64,000 nt of DNA. Origin: Osmia lignaria lignaria (taxonomy: Eukaryota; Arthropoda; Insecta; Hymenoptera; Megachilidae). The notes below the pieces were generated by a model. It worked only from the letters and a program-made list of their open reading frames with translations, was not told where the DNA came from and did not search any database. Location of the stretch: contig NW_027478158.1 of the NCBI RefSeq assembly GCF_051020975.1, positions 2,046,001-2,110,000 on the forward strand. Direction: 5' to 3'. Positions 21,995 to 34,400 of the stretch are shown one piece after another (the first letter of the stretch is position 1; every line of letters begins with the position of its first letter). The position numbers and the translations under genes were made by a program.

Positions 21995-24900
21995 TTGCAG
22001 ATTTATCTCAAGGGAAGGGGCCTGACGGACATATTTCGAGATATTTCTTCTTCTTGTTGTTCTTCTTCTGCACAGCTAAGCTGGAAGTGGCATTTGCGGC
22101 TCGCACTAGTGCAGAGTTATCTCAAAGAAAGGGGCCACGGTGTTTCTGTATCTCTATTATGTTGGTGCGGCTTCGGAACTTTTAAATATCTCGATATATC
22201 TCGAAAACTACGCTTCTGATCAAAAAATATCATAGAACGTAAATTGTAGGAAACATAATTCTCTACAAAAAAGGTCTCTTAAGATTTTGCCATAGCTCGC
22301 TTCGTTTCCGACATATTTGCAGATATATCTCAAGGGAAGGGGCCTGACGGACATATTTCGAGATATTTCTTCTTCTTGTTGTTCTTCTTCTGCACAGCTA
22401 AGCTGGAAGTGGCATTTGCAGGTCGCAATAGTGCGGAGTTATCTCAAAGAAAGGGGCCACGGTGTTTCTGTATCTCTATTATGTTGGTGCGGCTTCGGAA
22501 CTTTTAAATATCTTGATATATCTCGAGAACTACGCATCTGATCAAAAAATATCATAGAACATAAATTGTAGGAAACATAATTCTCTACAAAAAACGTCTC
22601 TTAACATTTTGCCATAGCTCGCTTCGTTTCCGAGATATTTGCAGATTCAGCTCAAAGGAACGGGCCTGACGGACATATTTCGAGATATTTCTTCTTCTTG
22701 TTGTTCTTCCTCTGCACAGCTAAGCTGGGAGTGGCATTTGCAGCTCGCAATAGTGCAGAGTTATCTCAAAGAAAGGGGCCACGGTGTTTCTGTATCTCTA
22801 TTATGTTGGTGCGGCTTCGGAACTTTTAGATATCTTGATATATCCCGAGAACTACGCATCTGATCAAAAAATATCATAGGACATAAAAAGTAGGAAACTT
22901 AATTCTCTACAAAAAAGGTCTCTTAACATTTTGCCATAGCTCGCTTCGTTTCCGAGATATTTGCAGATTTATCTCAAGGGAAGGGGCCTGACGGACATAT
23001 TTCGAGATATTTCTTCTTCTTGTTGTTCTTCTTCTGCACAGCTAAGCTGGAAGTGGCATTTGCAGCTCGCAATAGTGCAGAGTTATCTCAAAGAAAGGGG
23101 CCACGGTGTTTCTGTATCTCTATTATGTTGGTGCGGCTTCGGAACTTTTAAATATCTTGATATATCTCGAGAACTACGCGTCTGATCAAAAAATATCATA
23201 GAACATAAAAAGTAGGAAACATAATTCTCTACAAAAAAGGTCTCTTAACATTTTGCCATAGCTCGCTTCGTTTCCGAGATATTTGCAGATTTATCTGAAG
23301 GGTAGGGGCCTGACGGACATATTTCGAGATATTTCTTCTTCTTGTTGATCTTCTTCTGCACGGCTAAGCTGGAAGTGGCATTTGCGGCTCGCACTAGTGC
23401 AGAGTTATCTCAAAGAAAGGGGCCACGGTGTTTCAGTATCTCTATTATGTTGGTGCGGTTTCGGAACTTTTAAATATCTTGATATATCTCGAGAACTACG
23501 CTTCTGATCAAAAAATATCATAGAACATAAATTGTAGGAAACATAATTCTCTACAAAAGACGTCTCTTAACATTTTGCCATAGCTCGCTTCGTTTCCGAG
23601 ATATTTGCAGATTTATCTCAAGGGTAGGGGCCTGACGGACATATTTCGAGATATTTCTTCTTCTTGTTGTTCTTCTTCTGCACAGCTAAGCTGGAAGTGG
23701 CATTTGCGGCTCGCACTAGTGCAGAGTTATCTCAAAGAAAGGGGCCACGGTGTTTCTGTATCTCTATTATGTTGGTGCGGCTTCGGAACTTTTAAATATC
23801 TCGATATATCTCGAAAACTACGCTTCTGATCAAAAAATATCATAGAACGTAAATTGTAGGAAACATAATTCTCTACAAAAAAGGTCTCTTAAGATTTTGC
23901 CATAGCTCGCTTCGTTTCCGACATATTTGCAGATATATCTCAAGGGAAGGGGCCTGACGGACATATTTCGAGATATTTCTTCTTCTTGTTGTTCTTCTTC
24001 TGCACAGCTAAGCTGGAAGTGGCATTTGCAGGTCGCAATAGTGCGGAGTTATCTCAAAGAAAGGGGCCACGGTGTTTCTGTATCTCTATTATGTTGGTGC
24101 GGCTTCGGAACTTTTAAATATCTTGATATATCTCGAGAACTACGCATCTGATCAAAAAATATCATAGAACATAAATTGTAGGAAACATAATTCTCTACAA
24201 AAAACGTCTCTTAACATTTTGCCATAGCTCGCTTCGTTTCCGAGATATTTGCAGATTCAGCTCAAAGGAACGGGCCTGACGGACATATTTCGAGATATTT
24301 CTTCTTCTTGTTGTTCTTCCTCTGCACAGCTAAGCTGGGAGTGGCATTTGCAGCTCGCAATAGTGCAGAGTTATCTCAAAGAAAGGGGCCACGGTGTTTC
24401 TGTATCTCTATTATGTTGGTGCGGCTTCGGAACTTTTAGATATCTTGATATATCCCGAGAACTACGCATCTGATCAAAAAATATCATAGGACATAAAAAG
24501 TAGGAAACTTAATTCTCTACAAAAAAGGTCTCTTAACATTTTGCCATAGCTCGCTTCGTTTCCGAGATATTTGCAGATTTATCTCAAGGGAAGGGGCCTG
24601 ACGGACATATTTCGAGATATTTCTTCTTCTTGTTGTTCTTCTTCTGCACAGCTAAGCTGGAAGTGGCATTTGCAGCTCGCAATAGTGCAGAGTTATCTCA
24701 AAGAAAGGGGCCACGGTGTTTCTGTATCTCTATTATGTTGGTGCGGCTTCGGAACTTTTAAATATCTTGATATATCTCGAGAACTACGCGTCTGATCAAA
24801 AAATATCATAGAACATAAAAAGTAGGAAACATAATTCTCTACAAAAAAGGTCTCTTAACATTTTGCCATAGCTCGCTTCGTTTCCGAGATATTTGCAGAT

Positions 24901-25214
24901 TTATCTGAAGGGTAGGGGCCTGACGGACATATTTCGAGATATTTCTTCTTCTTGTTGATCTTCTTCTGCACGGCTAAGCTGGAAGTGGCATTTGCGGCTC
25001 GCACTAGTGCAGAGTTATCTCAAAGAAAGGGGCCACGGTGTTTCAGTATCTCTATTATGTTGGTGCGGTTTCGGAACTTTTAAATATCTTGATATATCTC
25101 GAGAACTACGCTTCTGATCAAAAAATATCATAGAACATAAATTGTAGGAAACATAATTCTCTACAAAAGACGTCTCTTAACATTTTGCCATAGCTCGCTT
25201 CGTTTCCGAGATAT
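21995..25214 (+). repeat. 5-unit higher-order repeat (1610 bp), two copies
   Basis: Units 21995, 22317, 22639, 22961 and 23283 are repeated in order at 23605, 23927, 24249, 24571 and 24893. Shared marks include TTAAGATTTTGCC and CCGACATATTTGC (before 22317 and 23927), GGTCGCAATAGTGCGGAG, CTGGGAGTGG with TTAGATATC (22639, 24249), and TTGATCTTC with TTTCAGTATC (23283, 24893). The copies look almost identical except at the left end of the first unit, which is the duplication join. Confidence 0.93.
23605..23926 (+). repeat. Junction unit of the 5-unit duplication
   Basis: The left end has CTCAAGGGTAGGGG, as in the 16521/25215 type. From CACAGCTAAG onward it follows the 21995 type (right end TATCTCGATATATCTCGAAAAC, then ACGTAAATTG). 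In the 25215 type the corresponding bases are CACGGCTAAG and TTTCAGTATC. The exchange is therefore placed between 23625 and about 23684. This is what an unequal exchange between a 25215-type unit on one chromatid and a 21995-type unit on the other would leave. Confidence 0.88.
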
Positions 25215-27146
25215 TTGCAGATTTATCTCAAGGGTAGGGGCCTGACGGACATATTTCGAGATATTTCTTCTTCTTGTTGTTCTTCTTCTGCACGGCTAAG
25301 CTGGAAGTGGCATTTGCGGCTCGCACTAGTGCAGAGTTATCTCAAAGAAAGGGGCCACAGTGTTTCAGTATCTCTATTATGTTGGTGCGGTTTCGGAACT
25401 TTTAAATATCCTGATATATCTCGACAACTACGCTTCTGATCAAAAAATATCATAGAACATAAATTGTAGGAAACATAATTCTCTACAAAAGAGGTCTCTT
25501 AACATTTTGCCATAGCTCGCTTCGTTTCCGAGATATTTGCAGATTCAGCTCAAAGGAACGGGCCTGACGGAGATATTTCGAGATATTTCTTCTTCTTGTT
25601 GTTCTTCCTCTGCACAGCTAAGCTGGAAGTGGCATTTGCAGCTCGCAATAGTGCAGAGTTATCTCAAAGAAAGGGGCCACGGTGTTTCTGTATCTCTATT
25701 ATGTTGGTGCGGCTTCGGAACTTTTAAATATCTTGATATATCTCGAAAAGTACGCTTCTGATCAAAAAATATCATAGAACATAACTTGTAGGAAACATAA
25801 TTCTCTACAAAAAAGGTCTCTTAACATTTTGCCATAGCTCGCTTCGTTTCCGAGATATTTGCAGATTTATCTCAAGGGAAGGGGCCTGACGGACATATTT
25901 AGAGATATTTCTTCTTCTTGTTGTTCTTCTTCTGCACAGCTAAGCTGGAAGTGGCATTTGCGGCTCGCACTAGTGCAGAGTTATCTCAAAGAAAGGGGCC
26001 ACGGTGTTTCTGTATCTCTATTATGTTGGTGCGGCTTCGGAACTTTTAAATATCTTGATATATCTCGAGAACTACGCATCTGATCAAAAAATATCATAGA
26101 ACATAAAAAGTAGGAAACCTAATTTTCTACAAAAGACGTCTCTTAACATTTTGCCATAGCTCGCTTCGTTTCAGAGATATTTGCAGATTCAGCTCAAAGG
26201 AACGGGCCTGACGGACATATTTCGAGATATTTCTTCTTCTTGTTGTTCTTCCTCTGCACAGATAAGCTGGAAGTGGCATTTGCGGCTCGCACTAGTGCAG
26301 AGTTATCTCAAAGAAAGGGGCCACGGTGTTTCTGTATCTCTATTATGTTGGTGCGGCTTCGGAACTTTTAAATATCTTGATATATCTCGAGAACTACGCA
26401 TCTGATCAAAAAATATCATAGAACATAAGAAGTAGGAAACCTAATTTTCTACAAAAAAGGTCTCTTAACATTTTGCCGTAGCTCGCTTCGTTTCCGAGAT
26501 ATTTGCAGATTTATTTCAAGGGAAGGGGCCTGACGGACATATTTCGAGATATTTCTTCTTCTTGTCCTTCTTCTTCTGCACAGCTAAGCTGGAAGTGGCA
26601 TTTGCAGCTCGCAATAGTGCAGAGTTATCTCAAAGAAAGGGGCCACGGTGTTTCTGTATCTCTATTATGTTGGTGCGGCTTCGGAACTTTTAAATATCTT
26701 GATATATCTCGAGAACTACGCATCTGATCAAAAAATATCATAGAACATAAATAGTAGGAAACTTAATTCTCTACAAAAAAGGTCTCTTAACATTTTGCCA
26801 TAGCTCGCTTCGTTTCCGAGATATTTGCAGATTTATCTCGAGGGAAGGGGCCTGACGGACATATTTCGAGATATTTCTTCTTCTTGTTGTTCTTCTTCTG
26901 CACAGCTAAACTGGAAGTGGCATTTCCAGCTCGAAATAGTGCAGAGTTATCTGAAAGAAAGGGGCCACGGTGTTGCTGTATCTCTAATATGTTGGTGCGG
27001 CTTCGGAACTTTTAAATATCTTGATATATCTCGAGAACAACGCATCTGATCAAAAAATATCATAGAACACAAAAAGTAGCTAACTTAATTCTCTACCAAA
27101 AAGGTCTCTTAACATTTTGCCATAGCTCGCTTCGTTTCCGAGATAT
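25215..27146 (+). repeat. Less ordered satellite units
   Basis: Six units. Unit 25215 is of the 16521 type (TCCTGATATATCTCGACAAC) with a private CCACAGTG. Units 25537 and 26181 carry the CAGATTCAGCTC box. Unit 25859 has TTTAGAGATAT. Unit 26503 has a private TTCTTGTCCTTC. Unit 26825 has CTCGAAATAG and CTCTAATATG. The tails after 25859 and 26181 both contain AAACCTAATTTTC. No HOR is evident. Confidence 0.82.
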
Positions 27147-27790
27147 ATGCAGATTTATCTCAAGGGAAGGGGCCTGACGGACATATTTCGAGATATTTCT
27201 TCTTCTTGTTGTTCTTCTTCTGCACAGCTAAGCTGGAAGTGGCATTTGCAGCTCGCAATAGTGCAGAGTAATCTGAAAGAAAGGGGCCACGGTGTTTCTG
27301 TATCTCTATTATGTTGGTGCGGCTTCGGAACTTTTAAATATCTTGATATATCTCGAGAACTACGCATCTGATCAAATGATATCATAGAACATAAAAAGTA
27401 GGAAACTTAACTCTCTACAAATGAGGTCTCTTAACATTTTGCCATAGCTCGCTTCGTTTCCGAGATATTTGCAGATTTATCTCAAGGGAAGGGGCCTGAC
27501 GGACATATTTCGAGATATTTCTTCTTCTTGTTGTTCTTCTTCTGCACAGCTAAGCTGGAAGTGGCATTTGCAGCTCGCAATAGTGCAGAGTAATCTGAAA
27601 GAAAGGGGCCACGGTGTTTCTGTATCTCTATTATGTTGGTGCGGCTTCGGAACTTTTAAATATCTTGATATATCTCGAGAACTACGCATCTGATCAAATG
27701 ATATCATAGAACATAAAAAGTAGGAAACTTAATTCTCTACAAATGAGGTCTCTTAACATTTTGCCATAGCTCGCTTCGTTTCCGAGATAT
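27147..27790 (+). repeat. Recent tandem duplication of a single unit
   Basis: Two adjacent units share GCAGAGTAATCTGAAAG, CAAATGATATCATAG and AAATGAGGTC, marks I see together nowhere else. They differ by about one base (AACTCTCTAC against AATTCTCTAC) within the duplicated part. The simplest reading is a one-register slip or unequal exchange copying a single 322-bp unit. Confidence 0.88.
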
Positions 27791-28434
27791 TTGCAGATTT
27801 ATCTCAAGGGAAGGGGCCTGACGGACATATTTCGAGATATTTCTTCTTCTTGTTGTTCTTCTTCTGCACAGCTAAGCTGGAAGTGGCATTTGCAGCTCGC
27901 AATAGTGCAGAGTTATCTCAAAGAAAGGGGCCACGGTGTTTCTGTATCTCTATTATGTTGGTGCGGCTTCGGAACTTTTAAATATCTTGATATATCTCGA
28001 GAACAACGCATCTGATCAAAAAATATCATAGAACATAAAAAGTAGGAAACTTAATTCTCTACCAAAAAGGTCTCTTAACATTTTGCCATAGCTCGCTTCG
28101 TTTCCGAGATATATGCAGATTTATCTCAAGGGAAGGGGCCTGACGGACATATTTCGAGATATTTCTTCTTCTTGTTGTTCTTCTTCTGCACAGCTAAGCT
28201 GGAAGTGGCATTTGCAGGTCGCAATAGTGCAGAGTTATCTCAAAGAAAGGGGCCACGGTGTTTCTGTATCTCTATTATGTTGGTGCGGCTTCGGATCTTT
28301 TAAATATCTCGATATATCTCGAGAACTACGCTTCTGATCAAAAAATATCATAGAACGTAAATTGTAGGAAACATAATTCTCTACAAAAAAGGTCTGTTAA
28401 CATTTTGCAATAGCTCACTTCGTTTCCGAGATAT
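27791..28434 (+). repeat. Two units leading into the 6/8-unit HOR
   Basis: Unit 27791 ends CGAGAACAACGC and is followed by CTCTACCAAAAAGG and GATATATGCAG, the same tail as the units at 28435 and 29401. Unit 28113 has GGTCGCAATAG and GGATCTTTT. These marks recur through 35.8 kb, so the units appear to be related to the founders of the next block. There is nothing other than satellite here. Confidence 0.8.
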
Positions 28435-31400
28435 TTGCAGATTTATCTCAAGGGAAGGGGCCTGACGGACATATTTCGAGATATTTCTTCTTCTTCTTGT
28501 TCTTCTTCTGCACAGCTAAGCTGGAAGTGGCATTTGCAGCTCGCACTAGTGCAGAGTTATCTCAAAGAAAGGGGCCACGGTGTTTCTGTATCTCTATTAT
28601 GTTGGTGCGGCTTCGGAACTTTTATATATCTTGATATATCTCGAGAACAACGCATCTGATCAAAAAATATCATAGAACATAAAAAGTAGGAAACTTAATT
28701 CTCTACCAAAAAGGTCTCTTAACATTTTGCCATAGCTCGCTTCGTTTCCGAGATATATGCAGATTTATCTCAAGGGAAGGGGCCTGACGGACATATTTCG
28801 AGATATTTCTTCTTCTTGTTGTTCTTCTTCTGCACAGCTAAGCTGGAAGTGGCATTTGCAGCTCGCAATAGTGCAGAGTTATCTCAAAGAAAGGGGCCAC
28901 GGTGTTTCTGTATCTCTATTATGTTGGTGCGGCTTCGGAACTTTTAAATATCTTGATATATCTCTAGAACTACGCATCTGATCAAAAAATATCATACAAC
29001 ATAAAAAGTAGGAAACTTAATTCTCTACAAAAAAGGTCTCTTAACATTTTGCCATAGCTCGCTTCGTTTCCGAGATATTTCCAGATTTATCTCAAGGGAA
29101 GGGGCCTGACGGACATATTTCGAAATATTTCTTCCTCTTGTTGTTCTTCTTCTGCACAGCTAAGCTGGAAGTGGCATTTGCAGCTCGCAAGAGTGCAGAG
29201 GTATCTCAAAGAAAGGGGCCACGGTGTTTCTGTATCTCTATTATGTTGGTGCGGCTTCGGATCTTTTAAATATCTCGATATATCTCGAAAACTACGCTTC
29301 TGATCAAAAAATATCATAGAACGTAAATTGTAGGAAACATAATTCTCTACAAAAAAGGTCTCTTAACATTTTGCAATAGCTCACTTCGTTTCCGAGATAT
29401 TTGCAGATTTATCTCAAGGGAAGGGGCCTGACGGACATATTTCGAGATATTTCTTCTTCTTCTCGTTCTTCTTCTGTACAGCTAAGCTGGAAGTGGCATT
29501 TGCAGCTCGCACTAGTGCAGAGTTATCTCAAAGAAAGGGGCCACGGTGTTTCTGTATCTCTATTATGTTGGTGCGGCTTCGGAACTTTTAAATATCTTGA
29601 TATATCTCGAGAACAACGCATCTGATCAAAAAATATCATAGAACATAAAAAGTAGGAAACTTAATTCTCTACCAAAAAGGTCTCTTAACATTTTGCCATA
29701 GCTCGCTTCGTTTCCGAGATATATGCAGATTTATCTCAAGGGAAGGGGCCTGACGGACATATTTCGAGATATTTCTTCTTCTTGTTGTTCTTCTTCTGCA
29801 CAGCTAAGCTGGAAGTGGCATTTGCAGCTCGCAATAGTGCAGAGTTATCTCAAAGAAAGAGGCCACGGTGTTTCTGTATCTCTATTATGTTGGTGCGGCT
29901 TCGGAACTTTTAAATATCTTGATATATCTCTAGAACTACGCATCTGATCAAAAAATATCATACAACATAAAAAGTAGGAAACTTAATTCTCTACAAAAAA
30001 GGTCTCTTAACATTTTGCCATAGCTCGCTTCGTTTCCGAGATATTTCCAGATTTATCTCAAGGGAAGGGGCCTGACGGACATATTTCGAAATATTTCTTC
30101 CTCTTGTTGTTCTTCTTCTGCACAGCTAAGCTGGAAGTGGCATTTGCAGCTCGCAAGAGTGCAGAGTTACCTCAGAGAAAGAGGCCACGGTGTTTCTGTA
30201 CCTCTATTATGTTGGTGCGGCTTCGGATCTTTTAAATATCTTGATATATCTCGAAAACTACGCTTCTGATCAAAAAATATCATAGAACGTAAATTGTAGG
30301 AAACATAATTCTCTACAAAAAAGGTCTCTTAACATTTTGCAATAGCTCACTTCGTTTCCGAGATATTTGCAGATTTATCTCAAGGGAAGGGGCCTGACGG
30401 ACATATTTCGAGATATTTCTTCTTCTTCTTGTTCTTCTTCTGCACAGCTAAGCTGGAAGTGGCATTTGCAGCTCGCAATAGTGCAGAGTTATCTCAAAGA
30501 AAGAGGCCACGGTGTTTCTGTACCTCTATTATGTTGGTGCAGCTTCGGAACTGTTAAATATCTTGGTATATCTCGAGAACTACGCACCTGATCAAAAAAT
30601 ATCATAGAACGAAAAGAGTAGGAAACGTAATTCTCTACCAAAAAGGTCTCTTAACATTTTGCCATAGCTCGCTTCGTTTCCGAGATATTTGCAGATTTAT
30701 CTCAAGGGAAGGGGCCTGACGGACATATTTCGATATATTTCTTCTTCTTGTTGTTCTTCTTCTGCACAGCTAAGCTGGAAGTGGCATTTTCAGCTCGCAA
30801 TAGTGCAGAGTTATCTCAAAGAAAGGGGCCACGGTGTTTCTGTATCTCTATTATGTTGGTGCGGCTTCGGAACTTTTAAATATCTTGATATATCTCTAGA
30901 ACTACGCATCTGATCAAAAAATATCATACAACATAAAAAGTAGGAAACTTAATTCTCTACAAAAAAGGTCTCTTAACATTTTGCCATAGCTCGCTTCGTT
31001 TCCGAGATATTTCCAGATTTATCTCAAGGGAAGGGGCCTGACGGACATATTTCGAAATATTTCTTCCTCTTGTTGTTCTTCTTCTGCACAGCTAAGCTGG
31101 AAGTGGCATTTGCAGCTCGCAAGAGTGCAGAGGTATCTCAAAGAAAGGGGCCACGGTGTTTCTGTATCTCTATTATGTTGGTGCGGCTTCGGATCTTTTA
31201 AATATCTCGATATATCTCGAAAACTACGCTTCTGATCAAAAAATATCATAGAACGTAAATTGTAGGAAACATAATTCTCTACAAAAAAGGTCTCTTAACA
31301 TTTTGCAATAGCTCACTTCGTTTCCGAGATATTTGCAGATTTATCTCAAGGGAAGGGGCCTGACGGACATATTTCGAGATATTTCTTCTTCTTCTCGTTC

Positions 31401-34400
31401 TTCTTCTGCACAGCTAAGCTGGAAGTGGCATTTGCAGCTCGCACTAGTGCAGAGTTATCTCAAAGAAAGGGGCCACGGTGTTTCTGTATCTCTATTATGT
31501 TGGTGCGGCTTCGGAACTTTTAAATATCTTGATATATCTCGAGAACAACGCATCTGATCAAAAAATATCATAGAACATAAAAAGTAGGAAACTTAATTCT
31601 CTACCAAAAAGGTCTCTTAACATTTTGCCATAGCTCGCTTCGTTTCCGAGATATATGCAGATTTATCTCAAGGGAAGGGGCCTGACGGACATATTTCGAG
31701 ATATTTCTTCTTCTTGTTGTTCTTCTTCTGCACAGCTAAGCTGGAAGTGGCATTTGCAGCTCGCAATAGTGCAGAGTTATCTCAAAGAAAGAGGCCACGG
31801 TGTTTCTGTATCTCTATTATGTTGGTGCGGCTTCGGAACTTTTAAATATCTTGATATATCTCTAGAACTACGCATCTGATCAAAAAATATCATACAACAT
31901 AAAAAGTAGGAAACTTAATTCTCTACAAAAAAGGTCTCTTAACATTTTGCCATAGCTCGCTTCGTTTCCGAGATATTTCCAGATTTATCTCAAGGGAAGG
32001 GGCCTGACGGACATATTTCGAAATATTTCTTCCTCTTGTTGTTCTTCTTCTGCACAGCTAAGCTGGAAGTGGCATTTGCAGCTCGCAAGAGTGCAGAGTT
32101 ACCTCAGAGAAAGAGGCCACGGTGTTTCTGTACCTCTATTATGTTGGTGCGGCTTCGGATCTTTTAAATATCTTGATATATCTCGAAAACTACGCTTCTG
32201 ATCAAAAAATATCATAGAACGTAAATTGTAGGAAACATAATTCTCTACAAAAAAGGTCTCTTAACATTTTGCAATAGCTCACTTCGTTTCCGAGATATTT
32301 GCAGATTTATCTCAAGGGAAGGGGCCTGACGGACATATTTCGAGATATTTCTTCTTCTTCTTGTTCTTCTTCTGCACAGCTAAGCTGGAAGTGGCATTTG
32401 CAGCTCGCAATAGTGCAGAGTTATCTCAAAGAAAGAGGCCACGGTGTTTCTGTACCTCTATTATGTTGGTGCAGCTTCGGAACTGTTAAATATCTTGATA
32501 TATCTCGAGAACTACGCACCTGATCAAAAAATATCATAGAACAAAAAGAGTAGGAAACTTAATTCTCTACCAAAAAGGTCTCTTAACATTTTGCCATAGC
32601 TCGCTTCGTTTCCGAGATATTTGCAGATTTATCACAAGGGAAGGGGCCTGACGGACATATTTCGAAATATTTCTTCTTCTTGTTGTTCTTCTTCTGCACA
32701 GCTAAGCTGGAAGTGGCATTTGCAGGTCGCAATAGTGCAGAGTTATCTCAAAGAAAGGGGCCACGGTGTTTCTGTATCTCTATTATGTTGGTGCGGCTTC
32801 GGATCTTTTAAATATCTCGATATATCTCGAAAACTACGCTTCTGATCAAAAAATATCATAGAACGTAAATTGTAGGAAACATAATTCTCTACAAAAAAGG
32901 TCTCTTAACATTTTGCAATAGCTCACTTCGTTTCCGAGATATTTGCAGATTTATCTCAAGGGAAGGGGCCTGACGGACATATTTCGAGATATTTCTTCTT
33001 CTTCTTGTTCTTCTTCTGCACAGCTAAGCTGGAAGTGGCATTTGCAGCTCGCAATAGTGCAGAGTTATCTCAAAGGAAGAGGCCACGGTGTTTCTGTACC
33101 TCTATTATGTTGGTGCAGCTTCGGAACTGTTAAATATCTTGATATATCTCGAGAACTACGCTCCTGATCAAAAAATATCATAGAACGAAAAGAGTAGGAA
33201 ACGTAATTCTCTACCAAAAAGGTCTCTTAACATTTTGCCATAGCTCGCTTCGTTTCCGAGATATTTGCAGATTTATCTCAAGGGAAGGGGCCTGACGGAC
33301 ATATTTCGATATATTTCTTCTTCTTGTTGTTCTTCTTCTGCACAGCTAAGCTGGAAGTGGCATTTTCAGCTCGCAATAGTGCAGAGTTATCTCAAAGAAA
33401 GGGGCCACGGTGTTTCTGTATCTCTATTATGTTGGTGCGGCTTCGGAACTTTTAAATATCTTGATATATCTCTAGAACTACGCATCTGATCAAAAAATAT
33501 CATACAACATAAAAAGTAGGAAACTTAATTCTCTACAAAAAAGGTCTCTTAACATTTTGCCATAGCTCGCTTCGTTTCCGAGATATTTCCAGATTTATCT
33601 CAAGGGAAGGGGCCTGACGGACATATTTCGAAATATTTCTTCCTCTTGTTGTTCTTCTTCTGCACAGCTAAGCTGGAAGTGGCATTTGCAGCTCGCAAGA
33701 GTGCAGAGGTATCTCAAAGAAAGGGGCCACGGTGTTTCTGTATCTCTATTATGTTGGTGCGGCTTCGGATCTTTTAAATATCTCGATATATCTCGAAAAC
33801 TACGCTTCTGATCAAAAAATATCATAGAACGTAAATTGTAGGAAACATAATTCTCTACAAAAAAGGTCTCTTAACATTTTGCAATAGCTCACTTCGTTTC
33901 CGAGATATTTGCAGATTTATCTCAAGGGAAGGGGCCTGACGGACATATTTCGAGATATTTCTTCTTCTTCTCGTTCTTCTTCTGCACAGCTAAGCTGGAA
34001 GTGGCATTTGCAGCTCGCACTAGTGCAGAGTTATCTCAAAGAAAGGGGCCACGGTGTTTCTGTATCTCTATTATGTTGGTGCGGCTTCGGAACTTTTAAA
34101 TATCTTGATATATCTCGAGAACAACGCATCTGATCAAAAAATATCATAGAACATAAAAAGTAGGAAACTTAATTCTCTACCAAAAAGGTCTCTTAACATT
34201 TTGCCATAGCTCGCTTCGTTTCCGAGATATATGCAGATTTATCTCAAGGGAAGGGGCCTGACGGACATATTTCGAGATATTTCTTCTTCTTGTTGTTCTT
34301 CTTCTGCACAGCTAAGCTGGAAGTGGCATTTGCAGCTCGTAATAGTGCAGAGTTATCTCAAAGAAAGAGGCCACGGTGTTTCTGTACCTCTATTATGTTG

